This document shows positions 1 through 6,261 of a stretch of 7,905 nucleotides of DNA, one piece after another (position 1 is the stretch's first letter; every line of letters begins with the position of its first letter). This DNA comes from Thermoanaerobaculia bacterium. Lineage in GTDB: Bacteria; Acidobacteriota; Thermoanaerobaculia; Multivoradales; JAHEKO01. The notes under the pieces were generated by a model that saw only the letters and a program-made list of their open reading frames with translations, had not been told where the DNA came from and searched no databases. Where the stretch lies: assembly GCA_029287645.1 (NCBI GenBank), contig JARFQS010000598.1, forward strand, positions 1-7,905, written 5' to 3'. Made by a program: the position numbers and the translations under genes.

Positions 1-164
1 TTGCTGTCACGCAGGAAGCGCACGGCGTCACCCATTTCGATCCGCCGATGCCCTCCAGCGGTCTTGCTGGCCGGGATCACGCCTGAGTCCACCCACCGCT
101 TGATCGAGGATTCGCTGACGCCTATCGCCTGGGCAAACTCTTTGGGGCTCAGTACGTCCTTCAT
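1..164 (-). CDS. MerR/excisionase-type helix-turn-helix DNA-binding protein, N-terminal part
   Basis: Only the first 54 codons are present; the gene runs off the left edge. The start is the ATG at 164-162, with GGAG nine bases upstream on the minus strand. The protein opens with a winged helix-turn-helix: LSPKEFAQAIGVSES (residues 5-19) gives the first helices, SIKRWVDSGVI (20-30) the recognition helix, and TAGGHRRI (35-42) the wing motif typical of the MerR and excisionase superfamily. The segment EMGDAVRFLRDS follows. In known families this N-terminus is joined to varied C-terminal domains, including the cobalamin-binding sensor domain of CarH/LitR light regulators. The C-terminal part is outside the window, so the signal sensed is unknown. 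The divergent AT-rich region just upstream contains an inverted repeat that could be its operator (inference). The DNA-binding call is fairly secure; the subfamily is not. Confidence 0.85.
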   Translation of the reverse strand, partial: MKDVLSPKEFAQAIGVSESSIKRWVDSGVIPASKTAGGHRRIEMGDAVRFLRDS

Positions 165-296
165 CGCTGGATGCTCCACTAAGTGCCGTTTTGAGTGTTT
201 GAGCTTAGTTGTTTTGACCGATTTCTTGAGGCTCTTTGGCGGAATACTCTCACTAAAACGCCCATTTGTCAACTTTTACAGTAAATCGCACAATAC
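165..296. promoter_or_regulatory. AT-rich divergent control region with inverted repeat TTGTCAA/TTGACAA
   Basis: This stretch is clearly richer in A+T than the rest of the window and separates the minus-strand HTH gene from a plus-strand promoter. TTGTCAA at 266-272 and TTGACAA at 297-303 form a 7-bp inverted repeat whose starts are 31 bp apart, about three helical turns. Each arm contains a perfect TTGACA -35 box pointing outward: plus strand at 297-302, minus strand at 272-267. On the minus strand, TTGTCA (303-298) with TGTAAA 17 bp further on is another weak promoter candidate for the HTH gene. A MerR-like protein bound over -35 boxes is a familiar mode of control, so autoregulation is plausible, but this is inference. 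Confidence 0.45.
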
Positions 297-325
297 TTGA
301 CAATCAAACCCAGCTGAATCATAAT
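297..325 (+). promoter_or_regulatory. Near-consensus sigma70-type promoter
   Basis: The -35 box TTGACA (297-302) matches the consensus perfectly. The -10 box CATAAT (320-325) matches five of six positions, and the spacer is exactly 17 bp. Transcription would start near 332. It is the best promoter-like sequence in the window and points into a stretch without a convincing gene, ending at the terminator at 656-704. The -35 box overlaps one arm of the inverted repeat, so repression by the neighbouring HTH protein is possible. Confidence 0.6.
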
Positions 326-655
326 GAACGTTATGAACGAAAATAAAACAGCGCGACGGTGCAGGCCCTTGGTGATCCACACGCCACTTTCCTATCCCAA
401 TGGCCTACCCCTACCCCGCAGAACCCCCGCCGGCCGGCTCGGGTGCCCAGGCGAGCCCGAGCGCGTCCCCCCCCGGCCGAGGGGCTGCACGATCGCGCCG
501 GGTGCTGGGTTTCGAGTGTCGGTCACCGAGAGATCCGCAACCAGATCTCTGGTCTGGTTCCGGACGATAGCCTCACGGTCATTTCCAAGTCGTAGTACAA
601 CGGGCAGACGTTTCCCCCTCCTTACGTCTGTCTGAATGCGACTGGATTGACAATA
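326..655 (+). ncRNA. Candidate short transcript with several hairpins, no convincing ORF
   Basis: This roughly 330-base stretch sits between a strong promoter and a strong terminator, with no recognised gene. Hairpins seen by eye are GCTCGGG/CCCGAGC (437-443 with 456-462), a long stem at 525-553, and CAGACGT/ACGTCTG (605-611 with 624-630; its 12-nt loop is pyrimidine-rich and carries CCTCC). Two overlapping reading frames exist, 324-635 and one ending at 595. Both translate into Arg/Pro-rich sequence that looks like GC-rich non-coding DNA, and neither has a Shine-Dalgarno site. I looked for RNase P, tmRNA, SRP and 6S signatures and saw none. It may be a small regulatory RNA, an untranslated leader, or the remains of a small gene. 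Confidence 0.35.
525..553 (+). other. Stable hairpin inside the candidate transcript
   Basis: AGAGATC (529-535) pairs perfectly with GATCTCT (544-550) around an 8-nt loop. The stem extends by ACC (525-527) with GGT (551-553) across one bulged G at 528, giving ten base pairs. The right side, CCAGATCTCTGG (541-552), is close to self-complementary. There is no T run after it, so it is not a terminator. Confidence 0.5.
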
Positions 656-704
656 CCGGGGCGGGGGGCGGTTCTTCCGAGCTGCTCCCCGCCCCGGATC
701 TTTT
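656..704 (+). terminator. Strong intrinsic terminator
   Basis: An 11-bp perfect G+C stem pairs 656-666 (CCGGGGCGGGG) with 687-697 (CCCCGCCCCGG) around a 20-nt loop. It is followed by ATCTTTTC, with a four-T run at 701-704. The T run lies only on the plus-strand exit side, so it would stop transcription from the promoter at 297-325 and insulate the operon that begins at 779. Confidence 0.7.
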
Positions 705-778
705 CACGCCCCCATCCTTCTGCAGCGTCGGTAGCTCGATATCCCCACGGGCGACCTTCACGAGGTTATGATCGGTAG
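705..778 (+). promoter_or_regulatory. Short leader of the four-gene operon, possible leaderless promoter
   Basis: The box TATGAT at 767-772 matches five of six -10 positions and lies six bases before the ATG at 779, so transcription could begin on or next to the start codon. No recognisable -35 box stands 16-18 bp upstream. The nearest purine-rich stretch, GAGG at 762-765, is 13 bases from the ATG, too far for an ordinary ribosome binding site. The codon just before the ATG is TAG, so no earlier in-frame start is possible. Confidence 0.35.
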
Positions 779-1930
779 ATGCCGGAACCGACGATCCTCG
801 TGATCGGCCTCGGGCACCTGGGAGGTGTGACGCTCGAGCTCTTGGCACGTCAGGATTGGGTCGGCAAGATCATCGGATCCAGCCGCGATCCCGAACGAGG
901 TTCCGCCCGATGCAACCTCGCTCGGCTCGGCGCGATGGCTCAGGGGTATCCCGCCGACATCGAATACCTGGCCCTGGATCTCAGGAATGTCGATCAGGTG
1001 GCCGACACGATACAGCGGCTCGACCCCGACCTGATCCTCAGCACAGCGAGCCTCCAGACCTGGTGGCTGCCCGAGCTGCTGCCACGCGATGTGGCATCCC
1101 GCCTTTCGCGGGCCCGCTTCGGCGCCTGGCTACCCATTCACCTGACGCTGAACATGGACCTGATGCGGGCGGTCAGAGACTGCGAATACGTGGGACCCGT
1201 TCTCACCGCGCCCTTCCCCGATGTCGTGAACTGCATTCTCGATCGTTTGGGATTGGCGCCGACATGTGGTGTCGGCAACATCGACGAAGTCGTTCCGAAG
1301 GTGCGCTGGCTGGCAGCCGAGAAGCTCCAAACACCCGCCAGTGACGTCGATGTCACCCTGGTCGCCCACCATGCACTACAGAAGGCCGTGTTTCGCCCGG
1401 TTACCGACCCGGCACCCGTAGCTGTCCCCCCCTTCCACCTCCGAATCGAACACGCGGGGCGCGACGTCACCGAAGAGATCGGCGGTGCCGGTTTGCTACT
1501 CGAGCCCTCCGCATTACCGGGCGGCCCGGCCTGGGGTTTTCTCACCGCCGGATCCACGGTTCGGCTCGTGGGGGCTTTCCTATCGAAGAACGAATCGCCG
1601 CTTCACGCACCCGCTCCGGGAGGTCTGCCAGGCGGGTACCCGGTCTTCGTTGGCAACGCCCGGGTTCGCCCGCGGCCCCTCGACGATCTCTCCCCGGGCG
1701 AGGCCATTCAGATCAACGAGCGGTCTCATCCGTTCGACGGCATCCACGCCATCGAGGACGACGGCACCACGGTCTTCGAGCCCGTGACCGTCCACGTTTT
1801 GCGTGAGGAGTTGGGGTACGACTGTACACACCTACTCCCGCAAGAAGCGGCCGAGCGAGCTGGTGAGCTGATTGACAGGTTTCGAGAGTATGCTCGGAAG
1901 GCAGGGGTCGACCTCGAACCGACGCATTGA
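779..1930 (+). CDS. Uncharacterised Rossmann-fold NAD(P)-binding protein (saccharopine/opine dehydrogenase-like)
   Basis: This 383-residue protein is the first gene of the operon. It opens with a beta strand and the dinucleotide-binding loop GLGHLGG (residues 10-16), followed by a second strand ending in SSRDPERG (34-41), a pattern of NAD(P)-dependent oxidoreductases such as the saccharopine dehydrogenase-like group. Further motifs that look conserved are LSTASLQTWW (87-96), TAPFPDVVN (143-151), CGVGNIDE (163-170), LVAHHALQ (194-201), TAGST (256-260) and ELGYDC (344-349). No signal peptide or membrane segment is seen, so it is probably cytoplasmic. The ATG is the first possible start because TAG directly precedes it. 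Its stop lies 9 nt before the next gene, so it is probably co-expressed with two SDR enzymes and an aminotransferase and may act on the same metabolite. The reaction is unknown. The nucleotide-binding fold is secure; oxidoreductase activity is inference. Confidence 0.8.
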   Translation: MPEPTILVIGLGHLGGVTLELLARQDWVGKIIGSSRDPERGSARCNLARLGAMAQGYPADIEYLALDLRNVDQVADTIQRLDPDLILSTASLQTWWLPELLPRDVASRLSRARFGAWLPIHLTLNMDLMRAVRDCEYVGPVLTAPFPDVVNCILDRLGLAPTCGVGNIDEVVPKVRWLAAEKLQTPASDVDVTLVAHHALQKAVFRPVTDPAPVAVPPFHLRIEHAGRDVTEEIGGAGLLLEPSALPGGPAWGFLTAGSTVRLVGAFLSKNESPLHAPAPGGLPGGYPVFVGNARVRPRPLDDLSPGEAIQINERSHPFDGIHAIEDDGTTVFEPVTVHVLREELGYDCTHLLPQEAAERAGELIDRFREYARKAGVDLEPTH

Positions 1931-1939
1931 GGTGAAGAG

Positions 1940-2692
1940 ATGAAGGGACTCAAGGGAAAAAGAGCTCTGGTCACCGGCGGCGCCAGCGGAATCGGCGCAG
2001 CGACGGCGAGTCGTCTTCTGGAGGAGGGCTGCCAGGTGGCCGTCCTGGACCGCGATCCCGACGCCAAGCAGCGTCTGGCGAGCGAGCTACCGGATCTGGC
2101 CGGAGTCTACGAAGTCGATGTCTCCGACTGCGACCAGGTACAGACAGCCTTGGGGACAGCCATTCGCGAGATGGGCGGTGTCGACATCCTGATCAACAAT
2201 GCCGGAATCAGCATCCGGCACCCGTTTACCGAGATCACTCCCGAGGACTGGCAGCGCGTCCTGGCGGTCAATCTCACCGGCGTCTTCTACGTGGCGCAGG
2301 CCGCGGCTCGGCACATGCTGGAGAGGGGCGCGGGAGTCATTCTCAATACCGCTTCCACCAACGGAGTCATGGGCTACCCCTTCTACGCCGACTACAACGC
2401 GAGCAAAGCGGGCGTCATCGAGCTCACCCGATCCATGGCGCTGGAGCTGGCCCCGACCGTGCGCGTCAATGCGATTGCTCCCGGCTACGTGCTCACCCCG
2501 ATGCAGCGGGCAGAGTACACCGACGAAATGCTCGCCGAGGTGAACCGGAAGATCCCGATGGGGCGCCACGCTCGACCTGAAGAGATCGCTGGCCTGTTCG
2601 CGTACCTGGCTTCGGAGGAAGCTGCCTTCGTCAGCGGGCAGGTCTTCACCATCGATGGCGCCGAGACCGCTGGCAGTCTCGCCAGCCGATAG
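1940..2692 (+). CDS. Classical SDR-family NAD-dependent oxidoreductase
   Basis: This 250-residue protein has the normal length of a classical short-chain dehydrogenase/reductase and the full motif set. The cofactor loop TGGASGIG is at residues 12-19. Asp37, at the end of the second strand (VLDRD), favours NAD(H) over NADP(H). NNAG is at 86-89, and the catalytic residues are Asn111, Ser139, Tyr152 and Lys156 (YNASK). PGYVLTP follows near residues 190-197. Such enzymes interconvert alcohols and ketones, often on sugars, hydroxy acids or acyl-CoA compounds; the substrate is not readable here. The start has GAGG seven bases upstream, overlapping the previous gene's stop region. The spacing of 9 nt before and 10 nt after it indicates one mRNA with its neighbours. 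It could be annotated FabG-like, but the operon contains no fatty-acid genes, so I give no symbol. Confidence 0.93.
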   Translation: MKGLKGKRALVTGGASGIGAATASRLLEEGCQVAVLDRDPDAKQRLASELPDLAGVYEVDVSDCDQVQTALGTAIREMGGVDILINNAGISIRHPFTEITPEDWQRVLAVNLTGVFYVAQAAARHMLERGAGVILNTASTNGVMGYPFYADYNASKAGVIELTRSMALELAPTVRVNAIAPGYVLTPMQRAEYTDEMLAEVNRKIPMGRHARPEEIAGLFAYLASEEAAFVSGQVFTIDGAETAGSLASR

Positions 2693-2702
2693 AGGGACCA
2701 CC

Positions 2703-4028
2703 ATGACGAGACCGACTTCGCAGTCCGAGACACTCTTCCGCCGGTCCCTCGACTGCATGATCGAGGGAGGGAGCTCACCCTCCCGGGGACCGGCCAACTA
2801 CGGGGACTACCCCCTGTTCATGGAGCGGGCCGAGGGTGCGCACATCTACGACGTGGACGGAAACCGGTATCTCGATTGGATGATGTCCTACGGTGCCCTG
2901 CCCCTGGGTCACGCCCATCCGGAGGTTGTCGAAGCGATCCAGAAGGCGGCTGCGGACGGCACGCACTTTGCCTCCGCCACCGAGATCGAGATCGAAGTAG
3001 CCGAGCAGCTCCAGAAGATGATTCCCGGGGCCGAGAGAGTTCGGTTCGCGAACACCGGCACCGAGGCCACGATGGCCGCGATTCGCCTGGCGAGAGGGTT
3101 CACCGGACGCCCCAAGTTCGTCAAGTTCGAGGGCCAGTATCACGGCTGGTTCGACGACTTCCTGGTCAACTCCCATCCCCAGCCGACGGTCTCCCTGGGG
3201 CACAGAAACGATCCCATCAAGATTCCCGACAGCTCAGGACTCAACCGGCGGGCCCTCGACGACACCATCGTCGTGCCCTGGAACGACACGAAGGCGATCG
3301 AGAGAGCCTTCGACACCTGGGGCAGTCAGATCGCAGCGGTGATCACCGAAGGCATCATCGCCAACATGGGAGTGATCCCTCCCGCGCCGGGCTACCTCAA
3401 GGCGCTTCGCCAGCTGACACGCCACCACGACGCCCTCCTCATCCTCGACGAGACGGTCACCGGGTGCCGCATCGCGCCCGGTGGGTGCCAGGAGTACTAC
3501 GAGGTGCACGCCGACATCGTGACTCTCGGCAAGGGTCTGGGAGCCGGCCTACCCGTAGCCGCCTTTGTCGGTGGGGCCCATGTCATGGAGGCGCTCGCCT
3601 GGGGAGGTGTCCTCCACTACGGAACGCAGAACGCCTCGCGTATCGGCATGCACGCGGCACATGCCAATCTGGAGTGCCTGCTGCGTGACGACGGCGCCGC
3701 ATTCGTCCACACCTGGCGGATCGGCGAAGAGCTCTGCAACGGCCTCCGCGAGATATTTCAGAAGACCTCGACGCCGGCGATCGTGCAGAACGTCGGTCCG
3801 ATGCTTCAGATTCTCTTCACGGACAGAGAGTCGATCGAAGACTATCGAGCATTCTGCTCCCACGTCGACCGGGATCGATACCGGCAATTCGCCCTGGCCC
3901 TGTTCGATCAGGGTGTCTACATGACGCCTTCCGCAGCCCTCCACTCGGTAGCTTCGCTGGCTCACACCAGTGAAGACGTCGCCTTCACCCTCGAAGCCGT
4001 CGAGAAGGTCTTGTCTGACGGCGCATGA
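2703..4028 (+). CDS. PLP-dependent class III aminotransferase, glutamate-1-semialdehyde aminomutase-like
   Basis: This 441-residue enzyme is a fold-type I PLP protein of the HemL-like branch. Visible motifs are DVDGNRYLDW (50-59), GHAHPEV (69-75), NTGTEATMAAIRLAR (117-131), the YHGW turn (146-149), EGIIANMGVIPP (216-227), ILDETVTG with cofactor Asp249 (247-254), and LGKGLGAGLPV with the predicted PLP lysine Lys277 (275-285). The family exchanges or shifts amino groups on aldehydes and ketones. True HemL proteins carry a GGVNSPVR-type N-terminus, whereas this one has GGSSPSRGPANYG (22-34). It is therefore probably a paralogue with another substrate, not the tetrapyrrole enzyme. I chose the ATG at 2703, five bases after the AGAGGGA site at 2691-2697; an in-frame ATG at 2655 would overlap the preceding gene by 38 bp. 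It sits between two SDR genes that may make or use its carbonyl substrate (inference). Confidence 0.93.
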   Translation: MTRPTSQSETLFRRSLDCMIEGGSSPSRGPANYGDYPLFMERAEGAHIYDVDGNRYLDWMMSYGALPLGHAHPEVVEAIQKAAADGTHFASATEIEIEVAEQLQKMIPGAERVRFANTGTEATMAAIRLARGFTGRPKFVKFEGQYHGWFDDFLVNSHPQPTVSLGHRNDPIKIPDSSGLNRRALDDTIVVPWNDTKAIERAFDTWGSQIAAVITEGIIANMGVIPPAPGYLKALRQLTRHHDALLILDETVTGCRIAPGGCQEYYEVHADIVTLGKGLGAGLPVAAFVGGAHVMEALAWGGVLHYGTQNASRIGMHAAHANLECLLRDDGAAFVHTWRIGEELCNGLREIFQKTSTPAIVQNVGPMLQILFTDRESIEDYRAFCSHVDRDRYRQFALALFDQGVYMTPSAALHSVASLAHTSEDVAFTLEAVEKVLSDGA

Positions 4029-4038
4029 GGAGCTCAGG

Positions 4039-4812
4039 ATGGACGACACCGACCTGACGGGCAGAACAGCGATCATCACCGGCGCGGCCTCCGGTATCGG
4101 CCACGCGATGGCCGAGCTTTTCGCGCGTCATGGCGCCGCCATCTGCGCCGTGGATCTGGACACCGCGGGTGTCGAGGGCCTCGCGGAAGATATCCATCGC
4201 AGCGGAGGCAAAGCCAGCGCCGTGACGGCCGACGTGACACGCGCCAGCGATTGCGAAGTGGCGTTGACAGCGGCGTTGGAGATGGGAGGCGGGCTCCACA
4301 TCCTGGTCAACAACGCCGGCATCATTCGTCGGGCCTCGGTTCCCGAGACCTCCGAAGAGGACTGGGACCGGGTGATGGATGTCAATGTCAAGTCGATCTA
4401 CCTCATGTCGCGAGTCGCGATTCCTCACCTGAAGGGGTCCGGGAACGGCGTCATCCTCAACACCTCCTCCGGATGGGGCCTCGTGGCCGGACCGCAGGCG
4501 GGTGTCTACTGCGCTTCCAAAGGAGCCGTCGTGCAGCTCACGAAAGCCATGGCGATCGACCATGGTCCCGATGGAATTCGTGTCAACTGCATCTGCCCAG
4601 GCGATACCGAAACCCCTCTGCTCCACCAGGAAGCACGAGAGTTGGGCGAGCCCCAGGTCGAGTTTCTCGAGGATGCCGCCAGTCGCCCTCTCCAGAGGGT
4701 CGGTTCTCCAGAGGAGATCGCTCGTGCAGCTCTGTTCCTGGCGAGTGACGCCGCGTCGTTCGTTACCGGCGCTGCGCTGGTCGTGGATGGTGGCGGCCTG
4801 GCAGGCGGCTAG
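4039..4812 (+). CDS. Classical SDR-family NAD-dependent oxidoreductase, second copy in operon
   Basis: This 257-residue classical SDR has TGAASGIG at residues 14-21 and Asp39 after the second strand (AVDLD), which predicts NAD(H). NNAG is at 91-94, with catalytic Asn116, Ser144, Tyr157 and Lys161 (YCASK), and PGDTETP lies near 185-191. The last residues, VVDGGGLAGG, match the usual SDR ending. The ATG at 4039 is preferred because GGAG lies six bases before it and the gap to the aminotransferase stop is 10 nt; an in-frame ATG at 3970 would overlap that gene by 59 bp. It differs widely from the SDR at 1940-2692 outside the shared motifs, so it is not a recent duplicate and probably catalyses a different step. 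It is the last gene of the operon and ends just before the octamer repeat. The substrate is unknown. Confidence 0.93.
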   Translation: MDDTDLTGRTAIITGAASGIGHAMAELFARHGAAICAVDLDTAGVEGLAEDIHRSGGKASAVTADVTRASDCEVALTAALEMGGGLHILVNNAGIIRRASVPETSEEDWDRVMDVNVKSIYLMSRVAIPHLKGSGNGVILNTSSGWGLVAGPQAGVYCASKGAVVQLTKAMAIDHGPDGIRVNCICPGDTETPLLHQEARELGEPQVEFLEDAASRPLQRVGSPEEIARAALFLASDAASFVTGAALVVDGGGLAGG

Positions 4813-4815
4813 CGC

Positions 4816-4871
4816 CCCCTAAGCCCCTGCGCCCCTGCGCCTCTAAGCCTCTAAGCCTCTAAGCCTCTAAG
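4816..4871. repeat. Tandem array of seven 8-bp units at a convergent gene junction
   Basis: Units in order are CCCCTAAG, CCCCTGCG, CCCCTGCG, then four perfect CCTCTAAG copies (4840-4871). The array fills nearly the whole 54-bp gap between two convergent genes. Because 8 is not a multiple of 3, three successive CCTCTAAG units place TAA in every plus-strand frame and TAG in every minus-strand frame. The last copy supplies the TAG stop (4869-4867) of the glycosyltransferase gene. No inverted repeat capable of forming a terminator stem was seen. The identical copies beside variant ones suggest growth by slippage. Confidence 0.9.
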
Positions 4872-6261
4872 CCCCCGAGGATCGCCCACCCAAGCTCAGG
4901 TCGTCGAGAGCCTGGGCCGTGTCGGCCAGGATCTCGTCCTCCGCCTCGGTCGCACCCAGGTCGAAGAGGGCCTCACCGACCTCTCCCACGATTCTCTCTG
5001 GAAGAGTCGGCGTCTCGCGGCTGACGACGTTATCCAGCCACGAGATCGTTCGACGCGGTTCGCGATTGGAAAGACTCCGGATGGCTTGCATGTACCGGTC
5101 GGCCACCCATTCCGGCGCATGCTGCTCCAAGGCCCATCGCCTGGCGTTGCCTCCCAACGCCCGTCTGAGCCCCGGCTCCTCAGCGAGAGTCCAGAGAGCC
5201 GCCAGCAGGGTCTGCTCTTCGCGATCGCCCACCGGAACCTTGACGACAGAATCCCCTGGGATCTCCGAAAGCCACCCGATCTCGGAAACCACCACGGTCT
5301 GACCCAGTCCCAGCAGTCGCAAAGCGGTACCCGAGGTTTCGCCGCCGGTCGGGAACCGCAGGTTGACGGCGATATCGACAGCCTGCATGTAGTCGACAAA
5401 GCTCTCCATGTCGAGCCTTCCAGTGACCTCGACACCTTCACCCAGATCGCCCCGCAGCAGGCTGTCGAGGCCCAGAAATGGAGACGTATCCCCCACCAGA
5501 TAGAAGCGCGAGTCGGGCACTCTCTGGCGCAGCCCGGCAAAGGCGACCAACGCCACCTCCAGTCGCTTGGCCTCGGACATGAGCCCGAAGGAGCCCAGAA
5601 CCAGGGCCGTCTCGGGTATTCCGAGTCGTTGTCTGAGAGCCGCGCGATCCCCCTGCGACAGAGGATCGGCCGAGCTCTCTGGGAGCAGCAGGTGAGGCAC
5701 GATCTCGACGGCCGCGTCGGGGCGACTGGCCTGGATCCTGTCGCGCGTCGTGCGATTGTGCACGATGACCCCCCGGCTGACATCCACGATGGGCTCGAAC
5801 AGGGGATAGGCCCACAGGTCTCGCTGCGCACCGGTGCGGAGATATCGACGCGCCGTCACTGCACCCCACTCGCCGTAGAAGGTCCGCATCAGGCCCACCC
5901 ACTCCGGCGATCTGCGTCGGTCCACCGTGATCCCCCGAATCAGGTGCTGGAGCATGAACTCGTGAAGGACGACGATTCCCGGCTCCCGCAGAGCCATCTC
6001 GTAGATCGCCCCGTGGAAGTGGGGTTCGTTGCCGATCTGGTAGAGGGTGGCGTCGCGCGCCGTCCACTTCGGCAGCTCCGCCAGAGGTGCTACCTCGAAC
6101 CTGGATTGAAGGGGAGACGCGACGGTGGCACCGGCTGGTTGGAACAGTCGAATCTCCGCGCAATGCGGCTCCAACTCCGCCAACAGCCCAGCGCTGTAGT
6201 CCGCGATTCCCGAATGGGCGGGTGGCAACGGGCTGCAATAGGCGAGTCGCAGGGAGCTCAT
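4867..6261 (-). CDS. GT4-type glycosyltransferase with acidic C-terminal tail
   Basis: This 464-residue protein is a GT-B fold glycosyltransferase. The N-terminal acceptor-side loop SGIADYSAGLL (17-27) follows a short first strand (LRLAYCSPLPP). The C-terminal donor-side domain starts near SFGLMSEAKRLE (224-235) and contains LVGD (255-258) and the GGETSGTALRLLGLG loop (306-320). The usual GT4 E-x7-E pair is incomplete: Glu308 is present but the second position is Leu316, as I recall for a GETSG-type subgroup. Residues from about 405 to 464 form an extra tail beyond the GT core, rich in Asp and Glu. It probably transfers a sugar from a nucleotide donor at the inner membrane during glycan assembly. 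Its ATG overlaps the TGA of the upstream gene by 4 nt, and there is no good Shine-Dalgarno site, so translational coupling is likely. Its stop codon lies in the octamer array. Donor and acceptor are unknown. Confidence 0.9.
   Translation of the reverse strand: MSSLRLAYCSPLPPAHSGIADYSAGLLAELEPHCAEIRLFQPAGATVASPLQSRFEVAPLAELPKWTARDATLYQIGNEPHFHGAIYEMALREPGIVVLHEFMLQHLIRGITVDRRRSPEWVGLMRTFYGEWGAVTARRYLRTGAQRDLWAYPLFEPIVDVSRGVIVHNRTTRDRIQASRPDAAVEIVPHLLLPESSADPLSQGDRAALRQRLGIPETALVLGSFGLMSEAKRLEVALVAFAGLRQRVPDSRFYLVGDTSPFLGLDSLLRGDLGEGVEVTGRLDMESFVDYMQAVDIAVNLRFPTGGETSGTALRLLGLGQTVVVSEIGWLSEIPGDSVVKVPVGDREEQTLLAALWTLAEEPGLRRALGGNARRWALEQHAPEWVADRYMQAIRSLSNREPRRTISWLDNVVSRETPTLPERIVGEVGEALFDLGATEAEDEILADTAQALDDLSLGGRSSGA

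Noticed and set aside
481..525. Weak tRNA T-loop-like sequence (GGGTTTCGAGT)
   Set aside because: No acceptor stem, anticodon arm or CCA end can be assembled around it.
324..635. Plus-strand frame of 103 codons just after the strong promoter
   Set aside because: It has no ribosome binding site, starts at or before the expected transcription start, and translates into Arg/Pro-rich sequence without motifs. It cannot be excluded as a small gene.
579..848. Minus-strand frame of 89 codons containing a protein-like stretch (LVKVARGDIELPTLQKDGG)
   Set aside because: It spans the terminator and overlaps the start of the supported Rossmann gene, with no ribosome binding site. The stretch before the terminator may be a decayed gene end, but this cannot be shown from the window alone.
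2655..2702. Upstream in-frame start for the aminotransferase
   Set aside because: It would overlap the preceding SDR gene by 38 bp and lacks a ribosome binding site, whereas the ATG at 2703 has a good one at normal spacing.
3970..4038. Upstream in-frame start for the second SDR
   Set aside because: It adds 23 residues with no SDR character before the normal N-terminus and overlaps the aminotransferase gene; the ATG at 4039 has GGAG at good spacing.
4816..4871. CRISPR-like array
   Set aside because: The units are 8 bp with no spacers, and no cas genes are present, so it is a simple tandem repeat.
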